NCBI RefSeq assembly: GCF_016859285.1
Contig: NC_053416.1
Location: forward strand, 7,752,001 to 7,816,000
DNA from: Xiphias gladius
Taxonomy: Eukaryota; Chordata; Actinopteri; Istiophoriformes; Xiphiidae
Direction: 5' to 3'
Length of the DNA: 64,000 bases
The stretch's first letter is position 1; the number at the start of each line of letters is the position of its first letter. The notes below the pieces were generated by a model, which was not told where the DNA came from, ran no database searches, and saw only the letters and a program-made list of their open reading frames with translations. The position numbers were made by a program, and so were the translations under genes. This document shows, piece after piece, positions 1 to 13,784 of the stretch.

Positions 1-919
1 CCAACCCGTGCCAGGTTGTTCGGCCACCTCTGCGGTACAGATGCTGAGGCCAGCTTCAGTATCTTGCTCCTCGTGGGTTTTTCTTGTTCTCTTCTCTTAC
101 TTCTAGTTTCCATGCGCTCGGGTACAAACTCCCAGCCTGCTCCCATTTCCAGGCATCAAAAGCGCTCGTCCTTGCCCGTCTCCCCCATTTCAACATAGAT
201 GAGGATAAGCCCTCACTTCCCAATTGTTGGTAATAATGGGGTTTATTTTGTTGGCCAGCTAACTGTAGGCTGTGATGTCAAAAAAATGAGCACCAACTGA
301 AGCAATACTAAATGAGTCAGTTAATAATTTAAGGCATCGCCACATAATTCTCACCAGACATTTGACTTAGAGCTTCTCCAGACCTCTTGGCATGAGCTGC
401 AAGTTACTGTGCAAGATTGGATTTCAACTGAAGTTTATAAATCACTTCTGCAGCATTGAGGTAGATACATTATGTGTAATTCTGTTATTTCGCTTTGTAG
501 TTTTAAACTGCAAGTGATAAACGGGGACAGGTGCAGGGAAACTTCGTATAATCTGAAGTGATACACGTCTCTCAAAAATATGTAGAATGGGGACAAACAA
601 ACCTGAAACACATAATGTGCTGCAGACACGAATAATGACAATATCACTTTTCTCCAATGCAAACGGATAACATGACATTAAACTGGACATTGTATTTTCT
701 CCATTTCTTTGTCTCACTTGAAAGGGTTCATTAAAAATTGACAGAAAAAAACACAAAAGGTGCTTTAAGACACAACTAATCTCAAATGCTTGGTTGATCA
801 TGCGATCCAGAAATAGCCAGCCTCGTTACGTGACGCAATATGTCCCTGATTCGAGACCGTCATGAGACGCATCACAGTCCTAAAGAGTTATCCAAATCCT
901 CACAGGTATTCAGTTTGCT
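1..919. other. Intergenic, no gene seen
   Basis: Short open frames only, none resembling a protein family I know and none with convincing splice structure. I see no RNA gene. The stretch may be distal flank or intron of a gene outside the window. Confidence 0.5.
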
Positions 920-1255
920 CATTAAAGGAATAGCTCCAAATTTTGGACTTTTCCTTGTTTGTAAGCTTCCTGGCAGAGAGTTGGATCAGACGATTGATAC
1001 CACTCCCACACCCCTCCGTTAAATATAAGCTTACAGTGAGCAGCCAGTTAGTTTAGCTCTAGACAAAGAGTGAAACCAGGAGGAAACAACTAGCCTGGTT
1101 CTGTCCTGTGGTAACAAAATCTGCCTAAAGCTCACTAAGTAACATATCTCATTTGTTTAATTCATACAAAAACCAAAGTGTAAATGTTCTGTTTTATGGT
1201 GAGTTATGTGCAAGACTGTTTTTTGGCCAGGTAAACTTCCTGGAGTGGAACGAGT
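920..1255 (+). repeat. Teleost interspersed repeat, copy A
   Basis: The stretch has the recognisable body of a widespread fish repeat: a GAGAGTTGGATCAGACGATT-like segment, then CCACTC, GTTAAATATAAG, AGCAGCCAGTTAG, AACTAGCCTGG, GGTAACAAAATC and AGCTCACTAAGTAACAT. The same order of blocks recurs at 28065-28345. Element class is not evident because I see no clear terminal repeats. Recognition is from memory of fish genomes plus the internal second copy. Ends are approximate. Confidence 0.65.
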
Positions 1256-4177
1256 GGTATTTCTCTTTCACTCTTCATCTATTCACATCCGAAATATGTA
1301 GAGAAATATGTTGATATTTTATGTAAAATATAGGATCAGTATTAACAAAAACTGTGGGTAAAGGTTGACAGAAACAACACAACTTTGTGTGTTGAAATCA
1401 ATGGTTCTTCATAAATGTAGGCATGACATAATAGCCCTGTTTTCCAGTTGAATGAAATGGAAAATGGTGGATAAATCTCACAAACACACATTTGATCCAG
1501 GATCACGGATATGCTTTTAGATCAATATCATCCTGTTCCAGAAATTACTTTCGTCCCAGTAAGAACTCACAGTCCTCTACACAACTGTGCAGTAAGAAAC
1601 CAATACAATAACTAAACACAGTAAAAATGGAAATCCTCTCTGTGAAAAGGTTTGTGAGTCTGTTGTTTATATGAAGTAATCGCCCGTGGGAATACCGGAT
1701 GTTCCAGTAACCGAACATTAATCTTGCAGCATAATTTAGTCCGTATTTGCTAGAAAAACTCAACCAATATTGACAACTCCACATGACAGATTGTTTTCCT
1801 CTGTAAAAACCCACATTTATTTATTGTATTGCCTTAGCAGATCACATGAGCAAGATTGAGATTTAGAGACAATGATATCAGTTCTTACTTTATATCATAA
1901 ATGTACTGTAGGTACAACCCCCAAGCGATTACGGAATGAGAGACCCCTTGAGAATATTGTTTAAAAACACAAAAAAAGAGGACCGAAGTTTCTTCAGATG
2001 AAATATGAATGATAAGTCAAAGGACTGTAGCCACTCGCCAGGGTTTAGACAGATGCTGCTTTGGCCTCTACCCTTGGCCGGTAAAGTAAAGTAAAATATT
2101 TTTTGTTCCAATTTTTTGAAAAAAGGAATGTTTAGTTCTCTGACTACTGCTTTCCGCTGCTTTGTTGACATTTTTCTCATCTCTATGTTCATGTGTCTGT
2201 GTCACATTTATGTCAGACATAAATCTTTTTTTCTACATTTCCATGTTGTATAACAGACATTATAAATCTGAACCACGTTTTGGCATCAATTGTTCCTTAA
2301 GCTTTTAATGACGTTGTTGTCATCCTTTTTTTTTACGTGTGCCCTAGTTTCCGTGTCTTCAGTTTGGCGATCATACGAAATTAACATATCTAAAAATTTA
2401 GTTTTTGAACCAAGTTTGATAAATACACAAATATTCTCTTTATTCTTAGTGACCTACTGTGAGCTTGTGACATATGTCTCTAGGGACAAGTAGCACCTGT
2501 AACTACTAATACTTCCCCCGATAAACACGGTTTGGACAAAAGAATACTCTGCTGAACCTGCTTTGTATCCCATCCAAGGGTTTGACCCAAAGGCTCAGTG
2601 CACTCTTCCCCTCCAAGCTCATTGCCAGACAGCTCTGTTGTCTGTACTCCAACTCTAAATTAAAACCAGTTGGCCATAGCTATGGATCTAAAATTTACGG
2701 AGCTCGAGGGTGGTGTGCAGAGACAAGAGCGAAGTGCCACCAAGGATTTGCTTCATGATCGATGTGCTGTGATAGAGAAGCATTATCAAACCACTCCAAA
2801 TGTGCCAGTTTCATTGATCTCCGACAGTGTGTTTGGATTTTGTGTCTTATAATGGATTCAGTAAAAAGATAAATGTGCAACAATAAACTACAGGGTTTGC
2901 AGCTGTTATCTGCAATCCTTTCTTTTTGTATAGGTTTTTTTTTTTTTTTATGGGGGTTGCTATATCATAGTTGAATAGCAGGTAAGTAGTTAAATGAAAA
3001 TGAAAGAAAATTGAGAGCGCCAAGAGGCAACATCGGAGGTAACTTAAAGTACAATAAAATGAGAAGGATTTAATTACATTAAAGGGTATATCTGCAAGCT
3101 ACATCATTCTTATAGATTTGCATATAAAGATTAAAGAGAAAGTGTAGAGAACATGTAGAGAAAGAGATTGAAGCACTGCTATTTTTTGTGTCTTTCTTTT
3201 GGAAATATATAACCTGTCAGGGTCTTAATTGAATTAAAATGTACTCGTACACGAGGCCTATGTCAATTAAGAAGGGCTGCTTTAAAACCCCTCAGTGTCT
3301 GTTTGCTGCCGCTGTGTCAAAAGTTGCATTTGGTCTTCTAGGAGTCATAGCTCAAAGTCAAAAGTCAAATCTTAACTCACAGACTTGATTCACATATTTT
3401 GGGATTCAGCACAATTTACACTTTCCAAATCTTCCTGCACTTTTCCACAAATTTCTAAAGTCCATTTCAAATAAGTGTCCATAATTTCACTTAGAGATGA
3501 TAAAAACGAAAAAAAATGTTCCTTTTTGTATAACTCCAGAACTTGCCAGAGAATTGTTACATTTTTAAGTTTTTCTTCAGTATCAAAGTAATCCAGTGAT
3601 GGTTGCCTATACATCCATTGAAACACTGCAAACAGGAGCTGCTAATCGATAATGCAGCGTCCTTTCAACGGTGCCAATTTGCCAAATCGTAAAGAAATAT
3701 AAACCAATTTATAAACTTGATTTATAAGTTAGAGACTATTTTAGCCTTCACCTTTCATGTCAGAAATGAGACTCCTACTGTCATTCTCTTAATATTACAT
3801 GCTTTCCACAATAATATTTCAATGATACAAATGAGCCGCTGAAAACGAGAATATAACTGTAATCCTTTAAGGACATAAACATTAAAAGGATGAAAGATGA
3901 AGACACATGTAGAGCGAAGAGGAAGAGAGTGGATGATGCCGTCTGTCTTTGAGAATATCCCAACACTGAAGTTTGCCGAGACTCAACAGACAGTAACAGA
4001 CAGCAACACGTGCAAACGGCCAAGGCAGAGCAGGATTTGCTGTGCAGATCAGTGGATCCGTTTATGCTTCTGGCCAGTAGTTCCTCCATAGAGTGAGTGG
4101 TTCCTCCAGGGAGAGAGCAATTATTGAGTCTGTGGAGAGAATGATGTCACGCCTTGCAGATGCTTTAGGGGCTCGAG

Positions 4178-4178
<1 letters not shown>
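1256..4178. other. Intergenic, no gene seen
   Basis: AT-rich sequence with only short chance frames on both strands. There is a run of about 14 T near 2935. Nothing resembles an exon of a known family. Confidence 0.5.

Positions 4179-4241
<63 letters not shown>
4179..4241 (+). repeat. (TG)n microsatellite
   Basis: About 31 uninterrupted TG units directly abut the left end of the inverted-repeat element at 4249-4455. Confidence 0.95.
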
Positions 4242-4244
<3 letters not shown>

Positions 4245-4248
4245 TGTA

Positions 4249-4455
4249 CTTGTACTTCTATCTTTGTGAGGACCAGTCTGAGTTCTATACCTTACAGAGT
4301 GAAGACATTTTGGCCGGTCCTCACAACCTTCAAAGGGCTGTTTGAGGGTTAAGACTTGGTTTCAGGGTTCAGGTTAGAATAAGGTTTAGGTCAGGGTTAC
4401 GGTTGGGGTTAGGCATGAGTGTCAATGAGTGTCCTCACAAAGATAGAAGTGCAAG
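4249..4455 (+). mobile_element. 207-bp element with 25-bp terminal inverted repeats
   Basis: The left end (4249-4273) and right end (4431-4455) are inverted repeats of 25 bp with one mismatch. The outer motif reads CTTCTATCTTTGTGAGGAC on the left and its complement on the right. The interior is rich in GGTTAGGGTTT-like blocks. I recognise the sequence as a common fish repeat that is usually flanked by TG tracts, as here on both sides. It has no coding capacity, so it looks like a non-autonomous inverted-repeat element. The superfamily is unknown to me. Confidence 0.75.
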
Positions 4456-4486
<31 letters not shown>

Positions 4487-4492
4487 AGTGAA

Positions 4493-4564
<72 letters not shown>

Positions 4565-4570
4565 AGTGAA

Positions 4571-4628
<58 letters not shown>

Positions 4629-4638
4629 AGTGAATGTT

Positions 4639-4700
<62 letters not shown>

Positions 4701-4706
4701 AGTGAA

Positions 4707-4784
<78 letters not shown>
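4456..4784 (+). repeat. Compound TG array with periodic spacers
   Basis: TG tracts of different length are separated by near-identical spacers of the form TTTGAGTGAATGTTTG, near 4484, 4561, 4625 and 4697. A degenerate final spacer lies near 4782. The unit of TG tract plus spacer repeats every 63-77 bp. This gives long apparent frames of alternating Cys-Val or Thr-His that are not genes. Confidence 0.93.
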
Positions 4785-7195
<2,411 letters not shown>

Positions 7196-7214
7196 TTTGT
7201 CTAAGCGCTAAGTA

Positions 7215-7302
7215 TCAGTAAAAGAGGGGATAGAAGGAAAGGAGGAAAACAGGAAGAAAGGAGAAAGAAAGGGGGAAAAAGGGAAAGAGAAAAGGAAAAA
7301 CT
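7215..7302 (+). repeat. Polypurine tract
   Basis: About 85 bases are almost entirely A and G (AAAG, GGAAA and GAAAG blocks) with very few pyrimidines. It lies just to the right of a long TG array. Confidence 0.85.
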
Positions 7303-8377
7303 TGTCCATAAAGGCATAGCCTATTCTAAAATTATAATTTTCAAGAGAGTTCAAGAAGAAATATTACTGCTAATTTCTCAGCAACAGGGTGTATTTTTGG
7401 TTGTTTTGTATCACTGTTTTCTTTTGTCTTCATGTGGTTGTTCTTGTTTTTAAATTGCTATTTTGTGATCTTGTTTTGCGTGTTTGGAAGGATGAAAGTG
7501 CTGCATCTGACTTGAAAAGAGAGAACTGGATTGTTTCCCCCATTCGAAAAAGTCATTCAGCAACTGCATTTCGACTGTTAAAGTATATCTGAGTATTTTG
7601 GAGGACCAATTCAAATAGGATTTGTATTTGTTTAAATAAAACATAATTATTTACATTTTTCTGTTTGTTCTGTTTCACCATGTCATTAAAATGTGATTTA
7701 CACTCAAGAAACAATTGCATCAATTCTTCCATTTCTTTTTTTTCAATTCAGTTTTAATGGTCAACCTTATGCCACCCAAAATCCTTTGAGTCAAACACCC
7801 ACCCCTCTTTAGAGTTTAAAAGTGGCTGTTTAAAAGTTGTATTTTTTCTTCAGTGGCAGAGAATAGCAACCGTAGTAAGCTTGAATTCATGTTGGTTCTT
7901 TGTTGATTACAATGGTCATGAGTTACAGTGGAAAGAAAAGAGTTGAAATGTTCAAAGAAACTCTTGAAACCATTCCTGTAGCTTAATCCGTCGAGCCTGG
8001 GTCATGTGCAACATCGATGGGTAGATGCAGTTCAGGCCCAATGCAGGCCCAAGCCTATTGGACTGTTACAAATTTATATGTATTTGTAACAAATCAATTG
8101 CAAATCTATGAAATAAAACATCTGTTTTGTCAACTACTAGGTCAATATTTCTAATAATCACAAAACCACACTAACTTTTGACTTTCTCCTCTTCATCTGA
8201 TTCACAAAAGTTCACTTTTCAGATTTACCTTTTCTTGGATGGCAAAATATTTCAATCACAGGTGGCTATGCACCCATGCCACAACACATACACATAAATT
8301 AGGTATGCAAACCAACATACACACCCACACACAATTCTTTTTTCTCCTTTCTCTTTGTCTGATTGTGTGTGTGTGTC

Positions 8378-8408
<31 letters not shown>

Positions 8409-9480
8409 TAAAGTTACACTTATTGTGGTTTCGGGCTTCGTAAATCACCTCACTGCCTTCATACCTTGGAACATTTTCCCAGGCGTGCTCTCCTCACCAA
8501 TAAGCTCAGAAGTCTCCAGCAGAGTATCACTGAATGACATGTGAAAGGTAATTTAGCTTGTAGTTAGATTTACTGAGGCAACCTCCCTCATCTTATAAAT
8601 CAAACCCATACAAGCTTATGCTTTATCAAGGAGAGCTTTCCTTTCCAGCTTCTGATTGCTTCAAGGCAACCTTTTCTTGGACTATTCAAAAAAAGGGAAA
8701 TGGTTTTAATATGGTCTATTTTCTGAAATTATAGGATTTATCATAGTCCTTTTTGAGATTTGTCCTCTCACTGGAACTGATTTAAATTTAGAAGATGATG
8801 TAATTTATATAGATCAATTTAAATACAAAGAATAACAAGCAGGACATAATTGATCTCCAAGTTTTCCATAAAAACTCATTGCTTTTGGCGTCCTGGTAGC
8901 AATACTTACATGTGTTCTTGATACTGTGATTAATTTTGCTGTTACTCAGACAGTCATATACCAGCAGCACTTCAGACAACACACTGGATTGTCTTTTGTA
9001 ACAAATAATAGTTTACCATATATATCCCAGCTACATCATTTTGTCTGACGTTTTTTCAATTTCTTCAACAAGCATGTTAGCTTCGTAAAACATTATCAAA
9101 TGTAACTGAATAGATGTTGAACTCTGTTTTGCCCGCAAAACGGATTTGGACAGGAGAATGTGGGCATGTGAAGCGTGCTACAGACAGCAAGACCACGGAC
9201 AGTGAGGGAAAGATGTTGGTTTTGGCAGAATATCTGTTCTTTTAGGAGAGATTACAAAGAGACAGTTTCTTTTAAATAAAAATGTATTGATTTTTGCTTC
9301 AATCAAAAACGAACCGGGGAAAAAATCTGTTAGACAATTCATAAAATATTACATAATAATATCTAGACTTACTTTTGTCACATCTGAACTTGTTTTCGCC
9401 CAAAAATCCTCAACATGTGTTTAAAGTTTTGGGTTCAGCACATTGGAAATGGATGGCATCGACTTTAGATCATGTCTGTA
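7303..9480. other. Intergenic, no gene seen
   Basis: AT-rich, with a TG plus poly-T patch at about 8363-8410. No exon of a known family and no RNA gene is apparent. Confidence 0.5.
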
Positions 9481-9544
9481 GATCACTGTCTCACTGCCCT
9501 GATATTGATATAATGATCAATATCAGGGCAGTGAGAAAGTGATC
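9481..9544. repeat. 64-bp near-perfect inverted repeat (hairpin)
   Basis: The left arm (9481-9509) and right arm (9516-9544) are reverse complements over 29 bp with a single mismatch. The loop is 6 bases (ATAATG). The innermost 20 pairs, ending in CCTGATATTGAT on the left, are perfect. It lies about 330 bp downstream of the UGT stop codon, so it may be in that transcript's 3' untranslated region. It is shorter and more perfect than a usual pre-miRNA. Confidence 0.9.
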
Positions 9545-9875
9545 GGTGTTTTGTTTTCCTCTGTACTTTTCTTAATATTGCAGTTGATGTAAAATTACAG
9601 AATAATTATGGACTAGATGAGACAATCACCAATGATTCTGGGTTATTTTATAACCAAAATCTTAATCTGTCAGGATATATTGGACAACTGATTTTGAAAC
9701 AGGAAAGAGGCTATATTACTTTAAGTATATTTATGGCTAAATCAATTGACTGATGTCATTATACCTCATTAATAATAAAGAGGTACAAATAATATCTTTA
9801 AGATGCATGTTTTTATCTCAATACAGTGCTCTAGGGAACTCATTGTAGCATATCTGTAAATGAATTTGACCCCAG
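9545..9875 (-). other. Presumed UGT 3' untranslated or downstream sequence
   Basis: AT-rich sequence immediately after the UGT stop. I could not find an unambiguous AATAAA in the minus-strand direction close to the stop, so the transcript end is unknown. Confidence 0.4.
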
Positions 9876-12365
9876 TCAATGTTGTTTGGCTTTGGTCTTT
9901 CTTCTGCTTCTGCAGCATAAAAACCTAATAATGGCAAAAGCAGAGAGCAGCAGCACAGTTGCTGCAGTCAGCAGTAGTAGCAGTACATCTAAACAGTAGT
10001 ACGAGTACCAGGGCATCTTATAAGCCTCTGTACGCAGGTGTGGAGCCCCTTTATTGCGCATCACATATTCCACCCAGAAGATGGCCTCATCCATGGGTAC
10101 TATTGGCCGATCTCTGTGCAAACGTGATAGTCTTTGCATGTTCTGTCTGAAGCTGTCTTGATGGAGCACTTCCTTAAGACTTTGTTCAAAACTGTGGCTG
10201 TTAAGATCACCTAACTGAAGGATCTTCCCAGCTCCTCTCTCCTGCAAGCGTAGAAGGTTGTCATATTGGTCAAAGAACAAGGGTATGCCAAGCACAGGGA
10301 CCCCGTGGTAAATGGCCTCCTGGACTCCATTGGTTCCTCCATGAGCCACAAAGACTTTGGTCTGTGGGTGGCCCAGGAGGTCCTTCTGCAGCATCCAGTC
10401 CACTATCAGAGTGTTGTTGCCCAGAGTGGAGGGACGCTCCCCTTTGTGCCTCCATATCACCTGATCAGAAAACAAAAAGAATCATTATGAATTTACTGCA
10501 TATCTGCACACAAGCAGAAAAACAATATAAGGATGTTGCAATCAGTAATCAGGCTGCAGTAAGCTCAGAATAGCATGGGACAATCTAACATTAACAACAG
10601 TTTTAAAAGCTGGGTTCTGAGTAATGTCTTGAAAATTGAGTAGTGCAGTATAAAGTGTTCCACAGATGGAGCCCTTGACTTACACAGCACCATTTATTAG
10701 GTAACATTAATGTATTTTCAGCCTGTCTATAAATCCATCCATCCGTTTTTCTATACCCAATCGTTATGATTCATTAGATGCAGACTGCCAGTCTATCGCA
10801 GGGCTATATATCCCTTTTTAAATTTGATATATTCCTTGAAGGACTGATTTGTTGATTTTTAGTCATTTAAGAATTTCTCTATTTCAGAACTAGTATTGCT
10901 TTTAATTTGATCTATTTAGTAATGGATTAATTGCTACATGAGAATCTCCAGGTCTCTTTGGGCCAAACAAATAGCATTTTGAGTTGCACATTTCCACCTT
11001 TTAACATTTCACATCCTTGCAAAGTGGATCACTGACTATGTCTTACCTTCTGAGGCATCCTGGCAAAGACGCTGGCAATTTCATCTGCAACGTCTTTGGG
11101 CAAGGCGTTAACCAAAGTTCCTAGAGTCATGATGATCACTCCATGCTCCCCAGCACTCTGAACAAACTCCTCCAGGTCTGCTGGCAGAGGTTGAACCGGC
11201 TTGCACTGGAACCCTCCTATGTAGACAACATTTGGCATGGTGGGCCGAGGGAATTCAAACACAAAATCCGACCTGAACAGCCAAATGTCTGCTTCTTGAA
11301 GAAGCGAGATGATGTCACATCCACCCTCAATATATTTATCACAGATGGCATCGTAGCTTGGCCCCACTAGGAATTTCTGCTGGAACACTATAGTGCTATA
11401 GAAAAACATGTTCTTGATCCTCTGCATGAAATTCATTTTGTCAGTTAAGCCCGATCCTGGCATTGGGATGTAAGAGAGTGGTGAGGGGGCTATTGCAAAG
11501 TGGCCTTCTCCACTAGTGATCCAGCGAACATTGAGCACCATGGGCAGTTTAAGATACTTGGCTAGTAAAACCCCTGGTGCTATGGCTGGGTCAGTGAGCA
11601 TAAGATCATATTGGGAATCCATTAAGCTTTTCACCATATTTTCATCATCTAATAATTGACCGAGGGCAACAGACCACAATGAATGGGCCTGAGAAATCAT
11701 AGAAAAGAAATCAATGGTCATTTTGAAGAAAGTAAGTGCTGAAGCCCCCTCTCTCTGTGCCTGAAAAAAATGATTAGAAAAAAAGTGTTGAAAAAGTGGA
11801 AAATCAATATTGTCTTGATATTTCAATGACTAAATAATGACCCATCTGGGGCCCAATGCATCATCCATAATGACATACCCTCATCTGCTCCTGTAGGTAC
11901 ACATCAAAAAAGTCCTCTAAATGCTCACTCATTTCAACTGAAATGGTTGTGTAGAGAGGAGACTTTTCTGGAATGTACCAGCTGCCTGAGGACCTGATCA
12001 CAGTGATATTGTGTCCTCTGGCATGGAGTTCTTCTAACAGGATCTTCATATTGACCCAGTGGCTGCCATCTACAGGGAACACCAGAATTTTCCCTCCATT
12101 GCAAGGTGGTGTGAAGGAATTCAGACATACACCCAGGAATACAAATATTCTACACACACGGAACCATGGCACGGCTCCTAAAAAGTAGACAAGAGAAATA
12201 ATGGTGTTTAAATACTGAACTTCAAAATATTATCCAAGAAAAGTTTGTGCCTAACAAGTATATGGAGTGGAAATTGGCTATATTATAAATGAAATTTCAC
12301 ACACTAAAAATATATTATGGTACTATAAAACAACATGATAATGTTCCTGAAATTCACTTACCCAT
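9876..12365 (-). CDS. UDP-glucuronosyltransferase, UGT5-like (4 coding exons, 533 aa)
   Basis: This is a family 1 glycosyltransferase that transfers glucuronic acid from UDP-glucuronate to small lipophilic substrates. It is expected on the lumenal side of the ER. Coding exons, 5' to 3': 12365-12362, 12177-11879, 11760-11047, 10460-9876. All have GT-AG junctions and the joined frame is open. The start ATG plus one base lies in exon 1; no in-frame ATG lies at the front of exon 2, where the frame reads GAVPWF. Visible features are a hydrophobic signal peptide (about residues 1-29), VDGSHW with the likely catalytic His41, LTD with the partner Asp158, and the donor signature from Trp361 through HGG (379-381) to FDQYDN (ending 407). 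A membrane segment spans about 495-517, and the basic tail ends KAKQH, a KxKxx ER-retention form. Length is typical of the family. UGT5 is inferred from few introns and the wording of the N-terminal domain; UGT2 is the alternative. Confidence 0.93.
10733..10812 (-). mobile_element. LINE 3'-tail relic in UGT intron 3
   Basis: Read on the minus strand, the stretch contains GCCCTGCGATAGACTGGCAG and ends GGTATAGAAAAACGGATGG. I know this combination as the 3' end of abundant fish LINE fragments (…TGGATGGATGG tails). Short and diverged; class assignment is from memory. Confidence 0.55.
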
Positions 12366-12379
12366 GCTTAAGACAGAAG

Positions 12380-12470
12380 CTGTTCTTGCCCGCAGACTGA
12401 CAGTCCATATAAAGAACGCCTTACATATTTGAGTTCAGATTCCAGACTCAGACTCAAAGATGATTGGTCC
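12380..12470 (-). promoter_or_regulatory. UGT promoter: TATA-like and CCAAT boxes
   Basis: On the minus strand a CCAAT box (GGACCAATCA, about 12461-12470) lies about 50 bp upstream of a TATA-like CTTTATATGG (about 12406-12415). That predicts transcription starting near 12380, giving a leader of only about 15 bases before the ATG at 12365. The ATG context AAGCATGG is strong. This is an inference from motif spacing only. Confidence 0.5.
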
Positions 12471-12837
12471 TTTCACAGGTAAATGAGTTACATGTGGCAT
12501 GTGTTGATGTGAGGTTACGGTGCTGCAATGAATGTTCTGCAAATAACAAACAAAGGGATTATTTCTTATTTTTCATGTCATTATAGCTTTATTACTTCAT
12601 TTAATCATGTTGTTAAAATACTGGTAGTACACTGTATATCGTGTGTAGTTTTATTAATGGGTTTCTCTCTGTCGTGCAAGAACAGTGCTTTCATTATATG
12701 AACCTTTGACATCTTTCATAAGGTTCTTAGAGTGGGTTATGCAATGTTTACCCGAATGAGTTTCCCACATGTCATGTTAAACCGTAAAAAAAAAAAAAAC
12801 AGTCAGGTTTCCTGGATAATGTATATCATGCTTTTAG
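12471..12837. other. UGT upstream flank, nothing clear
   Basis: AT-rich sequence with a poly-A run near 12786-12799. No exon is apparent. Confidence 0.45.
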
Positions 12838-13784
12838 CAAGAAGTATTCAAATTCTTTACTGAAATAAAAGTACCAAAGCTTCACTATAAAAATACTCCA
12901 TTACCAGTAAAATTCCTGCAGTGAAAACATTACTTAACTGTAAGCGGTTGACCATTGTCAGGAAGATGAATTTAAGTAAAAGTACTTCATGCAAGAAAAA
13001 GGCCCCTGTAGGTGTTGTATATTATATCATTACATTATCATCACAGATGTATTAATGTGGTTGAGTTGGAGCTAATTTTTTAATTATTTTATATAGGGCT
13101 TCAACTAATGATTATTCTCATGGACCAATCTGCCCATGTTAACATGATCAGTTCATCAATTGTATGTTATGCAAGCCCAAAATGATTAATTTTACTATAA
13201 TCTAACACAAAGAAAAGCAGCATATCCTCACATTTGAGAGGTTGAAAGCATGAAATGTTTTTGTTTTTTTTTTCATGAAAAATTGAGCCGAAGATCTTTA
13301 TCAGAAGAGTTGAAGATTCATTTTCCGATTAATAACAGCCAGTCAGGTAACCCTCCCACTGTCCTCGGGTCATTGTGACCCGCGACACAAGTCTCCGCGA
13401 CATACCACCCAAGGCTGTGCACTTGCATACTGCCCTACGTGTGGTAATTGGGACTTTAGTGAAGGCGGCACAGTTTCAACAGGAGGACACGGTGTGTGTA
13501 CAGAATATGAGGACAACGGGAGGGTTTATTGACTAATTGAGCTTTGATTTTATACTGTTGGGTAGTTTCATCTTTTACATATTAGGTTTTGCATATGAAA
13601 CCTGAATCTGCACAGTAACTGGTAACTAAAGCAAAAAAGTAAAAAGTAAAATATTTCATGAAATGTAGCAGAGTAAATGTATAAAGTAGTATAAAATTTA
13701 AATACTCAAGTAAAGTACAAGAATCTCAAATTTTTATTTAAGGGCAGTACTTGAGTAAATGTACTTTATCACTTTCCACCACTG
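12838..13784 (-). mobile_element. hAT-like non-autonomous element, older copy with nested insertion
   Basis: The left part (AAGAAGTATTCAAATTC, then AAGTAC-type blocks) and the right part (CAGTACTTGAGTAAATGTAC, then TTTCCACCACTG) match the element at 41443-42265. The right end carries the complement of CAGTGGTGGAAA. The left terminal repeat is eroded and I find no target duplication. A different repeat is nested at 13095-13340. The orientation given is arbitrary. Confidence 0.75.
13095..13340 (+). mobile_element. Nested teleost repeat (GGGCTTCAACTAATGATTATT type)
   Basis: The 5' end GGGCTTCAACTAATGATTATT and the internal block AAAAGCAGCATATCCTCACA followed by TTTGAGAGGTTG match a very common fish repeat that I know as GGGCTGCAACTAACGATTATT…. 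The 3' end carries a degenerate CGATTAATAAC. It interrupts the hAT-like copy at 12838-13784, so it inserted later. Confidence 0.65.

Noticed and set aside
4330..4420. Telomere-like GGGTTA words
   Set aside because: They are degenerate and internal to the 207-bp inverted-repeat element, not a TTAGGG array.
4456..4784. Regularly spaced repeats that resemble a CRISPR layout
   Set aside because: The intervening tracts are all TG runs rather than unique spacers, and the window is a vertebrate genome.
9481..9544. Calling the hairpin a microRNA precursor
   Set aside because: The 6-base loop, near-perfect pairing and total length of 64 bp do not fit a typical precursor, and I have no expression evidence.
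12170..12172. GTG as start codon of the UGT exon
   Set aside because: A spliced upstream ATG in strong context is in frame; GTG starts are very rare in vertebrates.
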